Shown here: positions 52,411-60,369 of the stretch, one piece after another
Layout: every line of letters begins with the position of its first letter
Position numbering within the stretch: position 1 is the first letter of the stretch
Made by a program: the position numbers and the translations under genes
The notes under the pieces: model-generated
The model's input: only the letters and a program-made list of their open reading frames with translations
Databases searched by the model: none
Told to the model about the DNA's origin: nothing
Source of the DNA: VXYL01 sp965116345
Lineage (GTDB): Bacteria > Pseudomonadota > Gammaproteobacteria > Pseudomonadales > Azotimanducaceae
Assembly (NCBI GenBank): GCA_965116345.1
Contig: OZ220680.1
Location: forward strand, 2,914,001 to 2,978,000
Direction: 5' to 3'
Length of the DNA: 64,000 nucleotides

Positions 52411-52716
52411 ATGAGCGATGTAGTCGGTGCCTGGGACACGGTCACCAACACCCCTCTGGGGCAGCAGAAGGCGACGATCACGTTGCAGGCGGACGGCGAC
52501 GCCCTTACCGGCACCATGGTGGGTGCGCAGGGCACGGTGGATATCAAGAACGGTGCCGTGGACGGCAACAAGGCGACGTGGAGTGTCGACATCACGAATC
52601 CCATGCCGATCACCCTCGAATTCAGCGTCACGGCGGACGGCGATTCGCTGAGCGGCAACGTCAAGCTCGGCGCGTTCGGCAGCGCAACCGTCACGGGGAC
52701 TCGGGCCAGCGGCTGA
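52411..52716 (+). CDS. Small beta-rich protein of unknown function
   Basis: A 101-residue protein starting SDVVGAWDTVTNTPLGQQKA. It alternates short hydrophobic and Gly/Thr/Asp-rich stretches (for example ATITLQADGDALTGTMVG and LEFSVTADGDSLSGNVKL), so it is probably all-beta. No signal peptide or enzyme motif is visible. I recall similar unnamed proteins in gammaproteobacteria. The MITE copy B lies just after its stop. Confidence 0.75.
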   Translation: MSDVVGAWDTVTNTPLGQQKATITLQADGDALTGTMVGAQGTVDIKNGAVDGNKATWSVDITNPMPITLEFSVTADGDSLSGNVKLGAFGSATVTGTRASG

Positions 52717-52731
52717 CCCGACCCATGGCCA

Positions 52732-52978
52732 CTAGCCCGCATTCCTCACCAGGTCGCTTGTGGGAATAAGGCAAATGCATAGGAAATCAGTTGCTTGTGT
52801 CGGAATGCCACATGTAGCCGTTGACAGACTGCGCTGGCCGGGTCCTCGCTGGTCTTTTGGCCCCGAGCGCGTCCGTGCTCCCTCAAGCGTAGGTCCGCTC
52901 TGCTTTCGGTCGCGAGCACGCGCTCGGGGCCAAAATCCTGCGCGATTACCGCGGCCCCTGGTGAGAAATGCGGGCTAG
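52732..52978. mobile_element. MITE-like element, copy B (247 bp)
   Basis: Left end CTAGCCCGCATTCCTCACCA and right end mirroring CTAGCCCGCATTTCTCACCA, with an inner inverted pair TTTTGGCCCCGAGCGCG / CGCGCTCGGGGCCAAAA. Its interior shares GTCGCTTGTG, TCAGTTGCT.GTGTCGGA and AGACTGCGCTGGCCG with copy A at 6398-6722. No coding capacity. The right end contains the ATG used by the GST gene. Confidence 0.8.
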
Positions 52979-53945
52979 CCACATCGTCATCGGTTCCGAG
53001 GAGTCGCCCTACTCGGTCAAGGTCCGGTCGTACTTTCGCTACAAGGGCATCCCCCACGAGTGGCGTGGACGGGACCAGGCGGCGGATCTCTTCGCGAAGC
53101 ACGCCCGTCTGCCCCTCGTTCCGCTGGTGGTGACGCCGGAGGACACCGGTATCCAGGACTCGACGCCCATCATCGATGCGATGGAGGAGCAGTTCCCCGA
53201 ACCCGGCATCCATCCTCCGGGCACGGTCGCCGGGTTCATCTCGGCCCTGCTGGAGGAATTCGGCGACGAGTGGGGCAACAAGTGGATGTTCCACATGCGC
53301 TGGGCGCGCGAGATCGACCAGGTCACGGTGTCGAGGCGATTCGCCGCCAACGCGCCGCCGGACCGGATCGATGAGATGGCAAAGGGCATCCGCGAGCGCA
53401 TGGTGCCGCGGGTGTGGTTCGTCGGCTCCAACGAAGTCACCGCGCCGCAGATCGAACAGAGCTTCGCGGACGTATTGAAACTCCTCGACACCCACCTCGC
53501 GCCGCGCCCGTACCTCTTCGGTGCCCGCCCGGCCTTCGCCGACTTCGGTCTCTGGGGCCAGATCTACGAGGCGGGCCGCGATCCCACCGCCGGCGCCCTG
53601 GTCAAGGACGCAGCCAACGTCGTCGCCTGGATCGACCGTATGCTGGCGCCGGCCGACCTCGGTCCCTTCGAGGATTTCGCTGCGCTCCAACCCACCCTCG
53701 CTCCCCTCCTGCGTGACCAGGTCGCGGCCCTGTTCCTGCCATGGAGCGTCGCCAACGCCCAGGCGATCGCCGCCGGCGAGGACGAGTTCGACGTCACGCT
53801 GAAAGGACAGCGGTGGACGCAGAAGCCGCAGAAGTACCACGCCAGAAGCCTCGGGGTGCTGAAGGCGAAGTACGCGGCCGTGGCCGGCGATGCGGCGCTG
53901 GACGCGCTGCTCGCGGACACCGGATGCAGGTCGTTCCTTATCTAG
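52968..53945 (+). CDS. Glutathione S-transferase family protein
   Basis: A 325-residue protein with an N-terminal thioredoxin-like GST domain (SHIVIGSEESPYSVKVRSYF, with PLVPLVVTPEDTGIQDSTPI carrying the glutathione-contact D-S) and a helical C-terminal GST domain. It belongs to the longer, unnamed GST-like group. The first in-frame ATG (52968) lies inside the terminal repeat of MITE copy B: M-R-A come from the element. No in-frame ATG or GTG lies in the next dozen codons, so either the element supplies the start or the original one was lost. Confidence 0.85.
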   Translation: MRASHIVIGSEESPYSVKVRSYFRYKGIPHEWRGRDQAADLFAKHARLPLVPLVVTPEDTGIQDSTPIIDAMEEQFPEPGIHPPGTVAGFISALLEEFGDEWGNKWMFHMRWAREIDQVTVSRRFAANAPPDRIDEMAKGIRERMVPRVWFVGSNEVTAPQIEQSFADVLKLLDTHLAPRPYLFGARPAFADFGLWGQIYEAGRDPTAGALVKDAANVVAWIDRMLAPADLGPFEDFAALQPTLAPLLRDQVAALFLPWSVANAQAIAAGEDEFDVTLKGQRWTQKPQKYHARSLGVLKAKYAAVAGDAALDALLADTGCRSFLI

Positions 53946-53949
53946 CAGA

Positions 53950-54630
53950 TTGCGTATCTGGGACGTTCATCCGGGCTACCTGGACCGACAGCGCCTCCTC
54001 GGCGAACACCGCGAGTTGCACGGCGTCGTGTCGATCCTCGCCAAGAGCCTCTCCGGCTACGCCCGGCATCCGGAGATCCGGCGCTGGGATGGATGCGGTT
54101 GGGCACTTCGACACCGTCACCGCCTGCTCGCCCGCGAAATGTTGTTCCGCGGCTATCGGGACAAGACTCCCGTCCGCGTGCGGTCATCGCCGGGGCGCTG
54201 GCCGTCGACCTTCGTCGACACCCCAGGCGAACAGTTCGCGTTGCTCGCCGCCAAGTACGGAAAAACGTCAACCGGCCGGATTCCACTACCGCGAACGAGC
54301 CACGAACTCTGGAGCCACCACAAGTACTCGGTGTTGGCACGGGACCAGGCGGCCTACCGTTCCCTGGCCCCGCGCGTCAGCATCCTGCGCGGGCGTGAGG
54401 GCTTCGAAGAACTTGCGCTTGAACTGACCAACTGGCTGCACAAGCCGCCGAGCACGGGCAACTTGCTGAACGCGGTGCAACACATGGCTGGCCATCTCGC
54501 CGGGCGGCTCGATTCGAGGTGCACGACACCCGCAGGCCGGTTGAGTGCCATCGAACGACAGGCGGCAGTCGAGGCACAGCCCTACCTGCTGACGCAGACG
54601 GCGCTCACGGAGTTGGCCGCTTGGCGATGA
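53950..54630 (+). CDS. Pyrimidine-dimer DNA glycosylase / DUF1722 fusion
   Basis: A 226-residue protein. The first 75 residues (RIWDVHPGYLDRQRLLGEHR and YARHPEIRRWDG) match the pyrimidine-dimer glycosylase family (PF03013), which excises UV photoproducts. The rest (HELWSHHKYSVLARDQAAYR and LNAVQHMAGHL) resembles DUF1722, usually attached to other repair-related proteins (YbgA-like). The start is TTG 53950, 5 nt after the GST stop codon, placing R-I-W at the N-terminus as in relatives. Confidence 0.75.
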   Translation: MRIWDVHPGYLDRQRLLGEHRELHGVVSILAKSLSGYARHPEIRRWDGCGWALRHRHRLLAREMLFRGYRDKTPVRVRSSPGRWPSTFVDTPGEQFALLAAKYGKTSTGRIPLPRTSHELWSHHKYSVLARDQAAYRSLAPRVSILRGREGFEELALELTNWLHKPPSTGNLLNAVQHMAGHLAGRLDSRCTTPAGRLSAIERQAAVEAQPYLLTQTALTELAAWR

Positions 54631-54655
54631 GACATCGCATAGTCGTGGCGAAGGC

Positions 54656-55513
54656 TCAGAGGCGCACCACCAGTGCGACCGACGGCACCACCCGACGCGC
54701 CACGTCCAATCGGTTGGGCATCTCCTGTTTGTGGGCGTCGTCGTAGCGGAACGTCTCGAAGCGTGCGGCGAGGACCACGGTCGCGTGTTCCGACAGGCGC
54801 CTGCCGAGGCGCGGCTCCACCAGGTAGCTGCTGCCGGTACCGTCGAGCCGTGGAAAGGCCTGTAGCGCCGCGTTCAATCGCCAGCCGCGGCCGACGTCCT
54901 TGGCAACGCCGCCGACGAATCCGATGGAATTGACGTGGTAGGCACGCTCGGCATGGTGTCGTCCACCGACCATGGTGAAGTCGTAAGAGGTCCAACCAGC
55001 ACCGGCGCCCAATTCGGCGGTCCAACCGCCGGCGATGTCGAAGACGCCGGTCAGCGCCAGGGAGAGACCGTCGAACGACACCTCGGCGTGGACCGAGTCG
55101 CCGGCCGGGAGCGTACGCCCCCAGATCCTGAGCGGCGATGCGAGGACCGCTTCCGCCTCGTCGTCGATCTGCTCGTAGCGGACCTGGAGCCGTAGGTGGA
55201 CTGGGGCGCCGGCCACGGAGAAGGTGCCGGTGTCTGCCCGTCCGCGCCAATCCACGGTCCCAGTCAGCCACCGGTAGCGACCGCTCTCGAGGTCGAGTTC
55301 GGCGAACGTGGGCCTCTCGAGGTCCGTCGATCCGGGGGCGCCGCCTGCGGGCGTCTGCAGGTAGCCGTCGTGGCGCAGCACGCCGATACCGACCTCGAGA
55401 CGGTATTCGGCGCCCTCGGCCACGGCGGTGGTCGAGGTGGCGGTAAGCGCGGCGGCAAGCGCCAGGCACACCCCTATCTGGCAATGTCGGCTCACAACGT
55501 CGATCATAACCAT
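54656..55513 (-). CDS. Exported outer-membrane beta-barrel-like protein
   Basis: A 285-residue protein. The signal peptide ends near TSTTAVAEGAEYR. The mature part is built of alternating beta segments (LRLQVRYEQIDDEAEAVL, WTAELGAGAGWTSYDFTMVG, HATVVLAARFETFRYDD) and finishes VVPSVALVVRL with hydrophobic alternation, as in outer-membrane porin-like proteins. No specific family is recognised. ATG 55513 was used; ATG 55507 is also possible. Confidence 0.7.
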   Translation of the reverse strand: MVMIDVVSRHCQIGVCLALAAALTATSTTAVAEGAEYRLEVGIGVLRHDGYLQTPAGGAPGSTDLERPTFAELDLESGRYRWLTGTVDWRGRADTGTFSVAGAPVHLRLQVRYEQIDDEAEAVLASPLRIWGRTLPAGDSVHAEVSFDGLSLALTGVFDIAGGWTAELGAGAGWTSYDFTMVGGRHHAERAYHVNSIGFVGGVAKDVGRGWRLNAALQAFPRLDGTGSSYLVEPRLGRRLSEHATVVLAARFETFRYDDAHKQEMPNRLDVARRVVPSVALVVRL

Positions 55514-55534
55514 CCTCAGGGGGGAGCCACACTC

Positions 55535-56308
55535 ATGTCCATTCAACTGCGCCAAATCTGTCTCGTCGCCCGCGACCTCGACGCCACGATTAACGATCTG
55601 GAGGGAATCTTCGGCATCCGCCGTTGTTTCGTCGACGACGGCGTCGGTCAGTGGGGTCTGGTCAACACCCTGCTGCCCATCGGCCGCAACTTCCTCGAGG
55701 TCGTCGTGCCCGTCCAAGAGAACACGGCGGCGGGCAGGTACCTCGATCGCCGCAACGGCGATGGCGGCTACATGGTGATCTGCCAGGCGGACTCGAAGGA
55801 CAACCAACAGGCGGTCCGCCAGCGGGCGCTGGACAACGACGTGAGGATTGCCTGGGAGGCGGACCGGGACAACTGGAACATCTGCCAGATCCATCCCGGC
55901 GACATGAAGGCCGCCTTCTTCGAGGTCGACTGGGACGCGGCGAACGACTTCGAGGGGAATTGGGGGCCGGCCGGCGGGTTGCAGTGGCAGGACAAGGTGG
56001 AACAGTCGGTTACCGTGGATTACGCCGCCATGGAACTCCAAGGTCCGGACCCGGTCGGCTTGGCGGAACTCTGGGGCAAGGTGGCGGGGCTGCCCGTGAG
56101 CCGCGACGGCGCGACGCTGCACATGGCGCTCAACAACGTGGACATCCGCTTCGTCGAGGCGACGGACGGACGCGGCTACGGCCTCGGCGGCCTCGACCTG
56201 AAGGTGGCGGACCGAGACCGCATCCTCTCGGCGGCCCATGACCGCGGCGCGTACGTCTCGGACGACGAAGTGAACGTCTGCGGCATCCGCTTCCGTTTGG
56301 TCTCGTAG
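55535..56308 (+). CDS. VOC-superfamily (glyoxalase-like) protein
   Basis: A 257-residue protein of the vicinal-oxygen-chelate fold. It begins IQLRQICLVARDLDATINDL, has RNFLEVVVPVQENTAAGRYL and GYMVICQAD mid-protein, and a second VOC half after residue 150 (DPVGLAELWGKVAGLPVSRD). The reaction is unknown. It is divergent from the beta-barrel gene. Confidence 0.82.
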   Translation: MSIQLRQICLVARDLDATINDLEGIFGIRRCFVDDGVGQWGLVNTLLPIGRNFLEVVVPVQENTAAGRYLDRRNGDGGYMVICQADSKDNQQAVRQRALDNDVRIAWEADRDNWNICQIHPGDMKAAFFEVDWDAANDFEGNWGPAGGLQWQDKVEQSVTVDYAAMELQGPDPVGLAELWGKVAGLPVSRDGATLHMALNNVDIRFVEATDGRGYGLGGLDLKVADRDRILSAAHDRGAYVSDDEVNVCGIRFRLVS

Positions 56309-56324
56309 GGGCGCGACGTCGTCC

Positions 56325-56957
56325 CTATAGTTGGCTTCTCAGTCCACCGATGAACTCGGTACGCGCCGCGTCCTCCACCTCGACGTAGCACACCGGGTTG
56401 TTCGCACCTGTGTTGGACAGCAGCACGTCGAAGGGGATCTCGGCGAGCTGATCCAGCGTTGCGAGCATCGTCTTGCGGTTCTTCCGGCTGACCGGGCAGA
56501 ACCAGTCTGTACCGTCGTGGTAGATCGAGTCGCCCGCGAATAGGCATGTGCGGCCGGCCACCTCGACCCGATAGGCGACGGCGCCGGGACGGTGGCCGGG
56601 CGTGGGAATGACTTCCACCCCCGGTTCGAGTTCGTGGCGCTCGAACGGGAAGGTCGCGACGTTCTTCACCTTGCGCCGGACATCGGGTCCTTCCACCTCG
56701 CTGCACATCGTGGGGATGCCGAAGCGCGCTTCCACGTCGTCGTTGTAGCGGGCGGCGAAGTGCATGTCGCCGAGCAGGTGCAGCGCCACGCCGCCCAACG
56801 CTTCGATCTCGTCGAAACTGCCCTCGATGCTGCTGTGGCCGCCCAGGCAGGAGAACAGCAGATTGCCCTCGTCCCGGACCGCGAAGAGGCTCGAGTACTT
56901 CGTTGCCGTGACCTTCGTCGGCAGGATGCGGTAGACCTTTTCGAACAGGCGTTCCAT
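56325..56957 (-). CDS. MBL-fold hydrolase-like protein
   Basis: A 210-residue metallo-beta-lactamase-fold protein. The usual HxHxDH motif is replaced by LLGDMHFAARYND, but the later metal-site regions remain (TPGHRPGAVAYRVEVAGR and CLFAGDSIYHDGTDWF). It may bind fewer or different metals. The frame is open upstream through shadow sequence; ATG 56957 follows GAGGAA. It lies 4 nt after murA on the same strand. Confidence 0.7.
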   Translation of the reverse strand: MERLFEKVYRILPTKVTATKYSSLFAVRDEGNLLFSCLGGHSSIEGSFDEIEALGGVALHLLGDMHFAARYNDDVEARFGIPTMCSEVEGPDVRRKVKNVATFPFERHELEPGVEVIPTPGHRPGAVAYRVEVAGRTCLFAGDSIYHDGTDWFCPVSRKNRKTMLATLDQLAEIPFDVLLSNTGANNPVCYVEVEDAARTEFIGGLRSQL

Positions 56958-56961
56958 GGGG

Positions 56962-58260
56962 CTATTCCTCAAGCCGCTCGATCCGCGCGCCGAGCTGGCC
57001 GAGGCGGACTTCCAGGCGTTCGTAGCCGCGGTCGATCTGGCTGACGTTGTGGATCGAGCTGACTCCCTCGGCGCACAGCGCGGCGATGACCAGCGCCATG
57101 CCCGCACGGATGTCCGGGGATACCAGGCGCTCGCCGTGCAGTCGCGTGGGTCCCATCACCAGGGCGCGATGGGGATCGCACAGCACAATGCCGGCGCCCA
57201 TGTCGATCAGCCGGTCGACGAAGACCAGCCGGCGGTCGAACATCTTCTGGTGGATGAGGACGGTGCCGCGGCTTTGGGTGGCGACCACCAGGGCGATGCT
57301 GATGAGGTCGGGCGGAAACCCCGGCCACGGCATGTCGTCGATCTTGGGTACCGCGCCGTCGAAGTCCGGCATGACCGTCAGTTCCTGGTCGGCCGGCACG
57401 ACGATGTCGTCGCCGTCGTCATCCCAAGTGATGCCGAGCCGCCCATACATGATGCGCGTCATGCGGTGGTCCTTGGGACGGGCACCCCGCAGACGGATAC
57501 CCGAACCGGTGGCCGCCGCGAGGCCGATGAGTGATCCGACCTCCATGTAGTCCGGGCCGATGTCGAAGTGGGCACCGTGCAGGTCGTCCACCCCTTCGAT
57601 GACCAGGTCGTGGGTGCCGATGCCCGAGATGTTGGCGCCCATGGCGTTCAGGCAGCGGCAGACGTCCTGCACATGGGGCTCCATGGCGGCATTCGAGATC
57701 CGCGTCACGCCGTCGGCGAGGACTGCGCCGAACACCGCCTGTTCTGTGCCGGTGACGCTCATCTCGTCGAGGAACAGGTCGCAGCCCTTGAGGCGTCGGC
57801 CACGGACCCCTCCCGGAACACTGAGCACATAGTGGTCGGCCTCGATGTCGACCTCGGCGCCGAGGGCCTGCAGTGCCAGCAGGTGGGTGTCCAGCCGGCG
57901 CCGGCCGATACGGTCACCCCCGGGTCGATACACCTTGGCACGGCCGAATCGCGCCAGCATGGGACCCGCCAGCAGCACCGCGGTGCGGATACGGCTGCTC
58001 AACTCCGGGTCGGGCCCATCGTCCAGCACGCCGGAGGCGTGCACCCGGCAGACGTCGTCCTCGAACCGTCCGTCGATGCCGATGCTATCGAGGGCCTCGA
58101 GCTTGGTGCGCACGTCGCCGATGTCCGGGACGTTGCCGATGGTCAGCGGTTCGTCGGTCAGCACCGCGGCCGCCAACAGCGGCAGCGCCGAGTTCTTGTT
58201 GCCCATCGGCGCGATCTCGCCGCCGAGCGGGTGCCCGCCCTCGATGCGGAAGTAGTCCAC
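56962..58260 (-). CDS. murA: UDP-N-acetylglucosamine 1-carboxyvinyltransferase (MurA), Asp variant
   Basis: A 432-residue EPT-fold enzyme, the first committed step of peptidoglycan synthesis (UDP-GlcNAc + phosphoenolpyruvate). The catalytic Lys22-Asn23 are present (GNKNSALPLLAA), as is the loop YRPGGDRIGRRRLDTHL. In E. coli the loop is GGCTIG with Cys115, the fosfomycin target; here the residue is Asp (about position 116). The same Asp is known from naturally fosfomycin-resistant MurA of mycobacteria and chlamydiae. It could be the only MurA or a paralogue. Confidence 0.85.
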   Translation of the reverse strand: MDYFRIEGGHPLGGEIAPMGNKNSALPLLAAAVLTDEPLTIGNVPDIGDVRTKLEALDSIGIDGRFEDDVCRVHASGVLDDGPDPELSSRIRTAVLLAGPMLARFGRAKVYRPGGDRIGRRRLDTHLLALQALGAEVDIEADHYVLSVPGGVRGRRLKGCDLFLDEMSVTGTEQAVFGAVLADGVTRISNAAMEPHVQDVCRCLNAMGANISGIGTHDLVIEGVDDLHGAHFDIGPDYMEVGSLIGLAAATGSGIRLRGARPKDHRMTRIMYGRLGITWDDDGDDIVVPADQELTVMPDFDGAVPKIDDMPWPGFPPDLISIALVVATQSRGTVLIHQKMFDRRLVFVDRLIDMGAGIVLCDPHRALVMGPTRLHGERLVSPDIRAGMALVIAALCAEGVSSIHNVSQIDRGYERLEVRLGQLGARIERLEE

Positions 58261-58283
58261 CTCCTGGTCCGGCTAGGCGGCGA

Positions 58284-59369
58284 TCAGGTGTCGAACACGA
58301 TGACGCTGCGCGCCACCTCGCCGGTATTGAGGGCGAGCAGCGCGTCGGTCGCCTCGTCGAGGCCGACCCGTTGGGAGATCATCTCGTCGAGATGCAGACG
58401 CCCCTGGAGATAGAAGTCGACGAACCGGGGCATGTCGACCCGGAACCGGTTGGAACCCATCATGGAGCCTTGGATCTTCTTCTCGGAAAGGAAGTCGGGG
58501 CCGTGCAGGGAGACCATCTCGCCCGGCGGAATCATGCCGATGATGGTCGCCGTGCCGCCCGGGCGGACCATGCGGAACGCCTGCTCGGCGGTGGTCTTGA
58601 GGCCGATGGCTTCGAACGAATAGTGCACGCCGCCGCCGGTGAGTTCGCGGACCTGGGCGACGGGGTCGCCATCGGCCGCGTTGACGACGTCGGTTGCCCC
58701 GAAGTTGCCGGCCAGCTGCAGCTTCGACGACACGGTGTCCACCGCGATGACGCGTCCGGCGCCGGCGATGGCGGCACCGTTGATGCACGACAGGCCCACG
58801 CCGCCGCAGCCGATGACGGCGACGGTCGATCCGGGGTCGACGTCGGCGGTGTGGATGACGGCGCCGACGCCGGTGGTGACGCCGCAGCCGATGAGCGCGG
58901 CGCGGTCGAGCGGCATGTCGTCGCGAATCTTCACCACCGAATGTTCGTGGACGAGCATCTGTTCCGCGAACGAGCCGAGTTCGGCGAACTGGCTGAGTGC
59001 GTCGCCCTCCTTGGAGAGCCGTGGCTCGTCGGTCGCTCCGCGGCGCACTTCAGGTTCCTGGCAGAGCGACATGTGTCCGGTCAGGCAATACTCGCAATGA
59101 CCGCAGAACACCGACAGGCAGGTGATGACGTGGTCGCCCGGCTTGACGTAGCGGACCGCGGAGCCGACCTCCTCGACGATGCCCGCCGATTCGTGGCCGA
59201 GAACGCAGGGCGCCGCGCCGGGGTAGGTGCCGTTGAAGAAGTGCATGTCCGAATGGCAGACCCCGGCCGCCGCGGTGCGAATCAGCACCTCTCGGGGCCC
59301 CGGCTTGTCGATGGAAATCTCTTCGACTTCCATCGGAGTGTTAACGGCGCGGAACACGGCTGCTTTCAT
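58284..59369 (-). CDS. Zinc-dependent alcohol dehydrogenase
   Basis: A 361-residue medium-chain dehydrogenase. The catalytic zinc ligands are in GVCHSDMHF and LGHESAGIV, the structural zinc Cys cluster is CGHCEYCLTGHMSLC, and the coenzyme motif is VAVIGCGGVGLSCINGA. It would oxidise an alcohol with NAD; the cofactor-specificity residue was not worked out. ATG 59369. Confidence 0.9.
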   Translation of the reverse strand: MKAAVFRAVNTPMEVEEISIDKPGPREVLIRTAAAGVCHSDMHFFNGTYPGAAPCVLGHESAGIVEEVGSAVRYVKPGDHVITCLSVFCGHCEYCLTGHMSLCQEPEVRRGATDEPRLSKEGDALSQFAELGSFAEQMLVHEHSVVKIRDDMPLDRAALIGCGVTTGVGAVIHTADVDPGSTVAVIGCGGVGLSCINGAAIAGAGRVIAVDTVSSKLQLAGNFGATDVVNAADGDPVAQVRELTGGGVHYSFEAIGLKTTAEQAFRMVRPGGTATIIGMIPPGEMVSLHGPDFLSEKKIQGSMMGSNRFRVDMPRFVDFYLQGRLHLDEMISQRVGLDEATDALLALNTGEVARSVIVFDT

Positions 59370-59397
59370 GGGAATCTCGGGTGTGAACGGCGAACGG

Positions 59398-60369
59398 TCA
59401 GTGTGCCTCGTCGTGGGACTGTCCGAAAGTGCCCTCGGCGAGTTGCACGGCGGCGTTCAGCGCGGCGTTGGCGCCCGTCGGGTCGGCGATGCCGCGGCCG
59501 GCGATGTCGAACGCCGTACCGTGGTCCACGGAGGTGCGGATCAGGGGGATGCCGAGGGTGGCGGTGACGCTCTCGTGGAAGTTGTGCACCTTGATGGCGA
59601 TGTGCCCCTGGTCGTGGTACATCGCCAGCACGACGTCGAACTCGCCGCCGATCGCCCGGTTGAACACGGAGTCCGCCGGCAGCGGTCCGCGCGCGTCGAT
59701 CCCCTGTTCGCAGGCGTCGGCCACCGCCGGTGCGAGCTCGTCGATCTCTTCGCGGCCGAGCAGCCCGCCTTCGCCGCCGTGGGGATTCAAGGCCGCCACC
59801 GCGATCCTCGGCTTGGCCAGGCCCCATCGGGTGAGCGAGTCGTGACACAGGCGTAGCTTGTCCAGCACGTTGGCGCGGGTGACGAACCTGCCCGCCTCGA
59901 TCAGCGACTTGTGCGTCGATAGATGCACCACTCTCAATCCCGGCGTCATGAGCATCGTCGCCGTCGTGGTGGCACCCGAGAGCCGCCCGAGAATCTCCTG
60001 GTGGCCGATGTCGTCGACGTAGCCGGCGGCGTGAATCGCCTCCTTGTGCAGCGGACAGGTCATCATCGCAGCGATCCGGCCGGCCATGGCGTCGCGCGCG
60101 CAGCGTTCGACGGCGGCGACGCCGGCTTCCCCGCAGACTGCGGAAACCGTGCCCACCTCGAAGTCGTCGGGACGGGGTACGCCGATGTCCACCAATTCGC
60201 AATCGGCGGGAACGGACAGCGCGGCTTGCTCGGCGCCGAGCGCGAGTGCCCAGGCGGGTCCGTAGATGACGATCCGGGCGTCGGGACGGTGGGCGTTGTT
60301 GAGGGCCTTGACCGCGACCTCGGGTCCGATGCCGGCGGGATCGCCCAGGGTGACGCCGATTCGCGTCAT
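59398..60369 (-). CDS. pdxA: 4-hydroxythreonine-4-phosphate dehydrogenase
   Basis: A 323-residue enzyme of pyridoxal-phosphate synthesis. The opening TRIGVTLGDPAGIGPEVAVK, metal His blocks (CPLHKEAIHAAG and YHDQGHIAIKVH) and end HGTAFDIAGRGIADPTGANA are family signatures. The ATG forms an ATGA overlap with ribBX. ksgA, which often follows pdxA, is not here. Confidence 0.95.
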   Translation of the reverse strand: MTRIGVTLGDPAGIGPEVAVKALNNAHRPDARIVIYGPAWALALGAEQAALSVPADCELVDIGVPRPDDFEVGTVSAVCGEAGVAAVERCARDAMAGRIAAMMTCPLHKEAIHAAGYVDDIGHQEILGRLSGATTTATMLMTPGLRVVHLSTHKSLIEAGRFVTRANVLDKLRLCHDSLTRWGLAKPRIAVAALNPHGGEGGLLGREEIDELAPAVADACEQGIDARGPLPADSVFNRAIGGEFDVVLAMYHDQGHIAIKVHNFHESVTATLGIPLIRTSVDHGTAFDIAGRGIADPTGANAALNAAVQLAEGTFGQSHDEAH

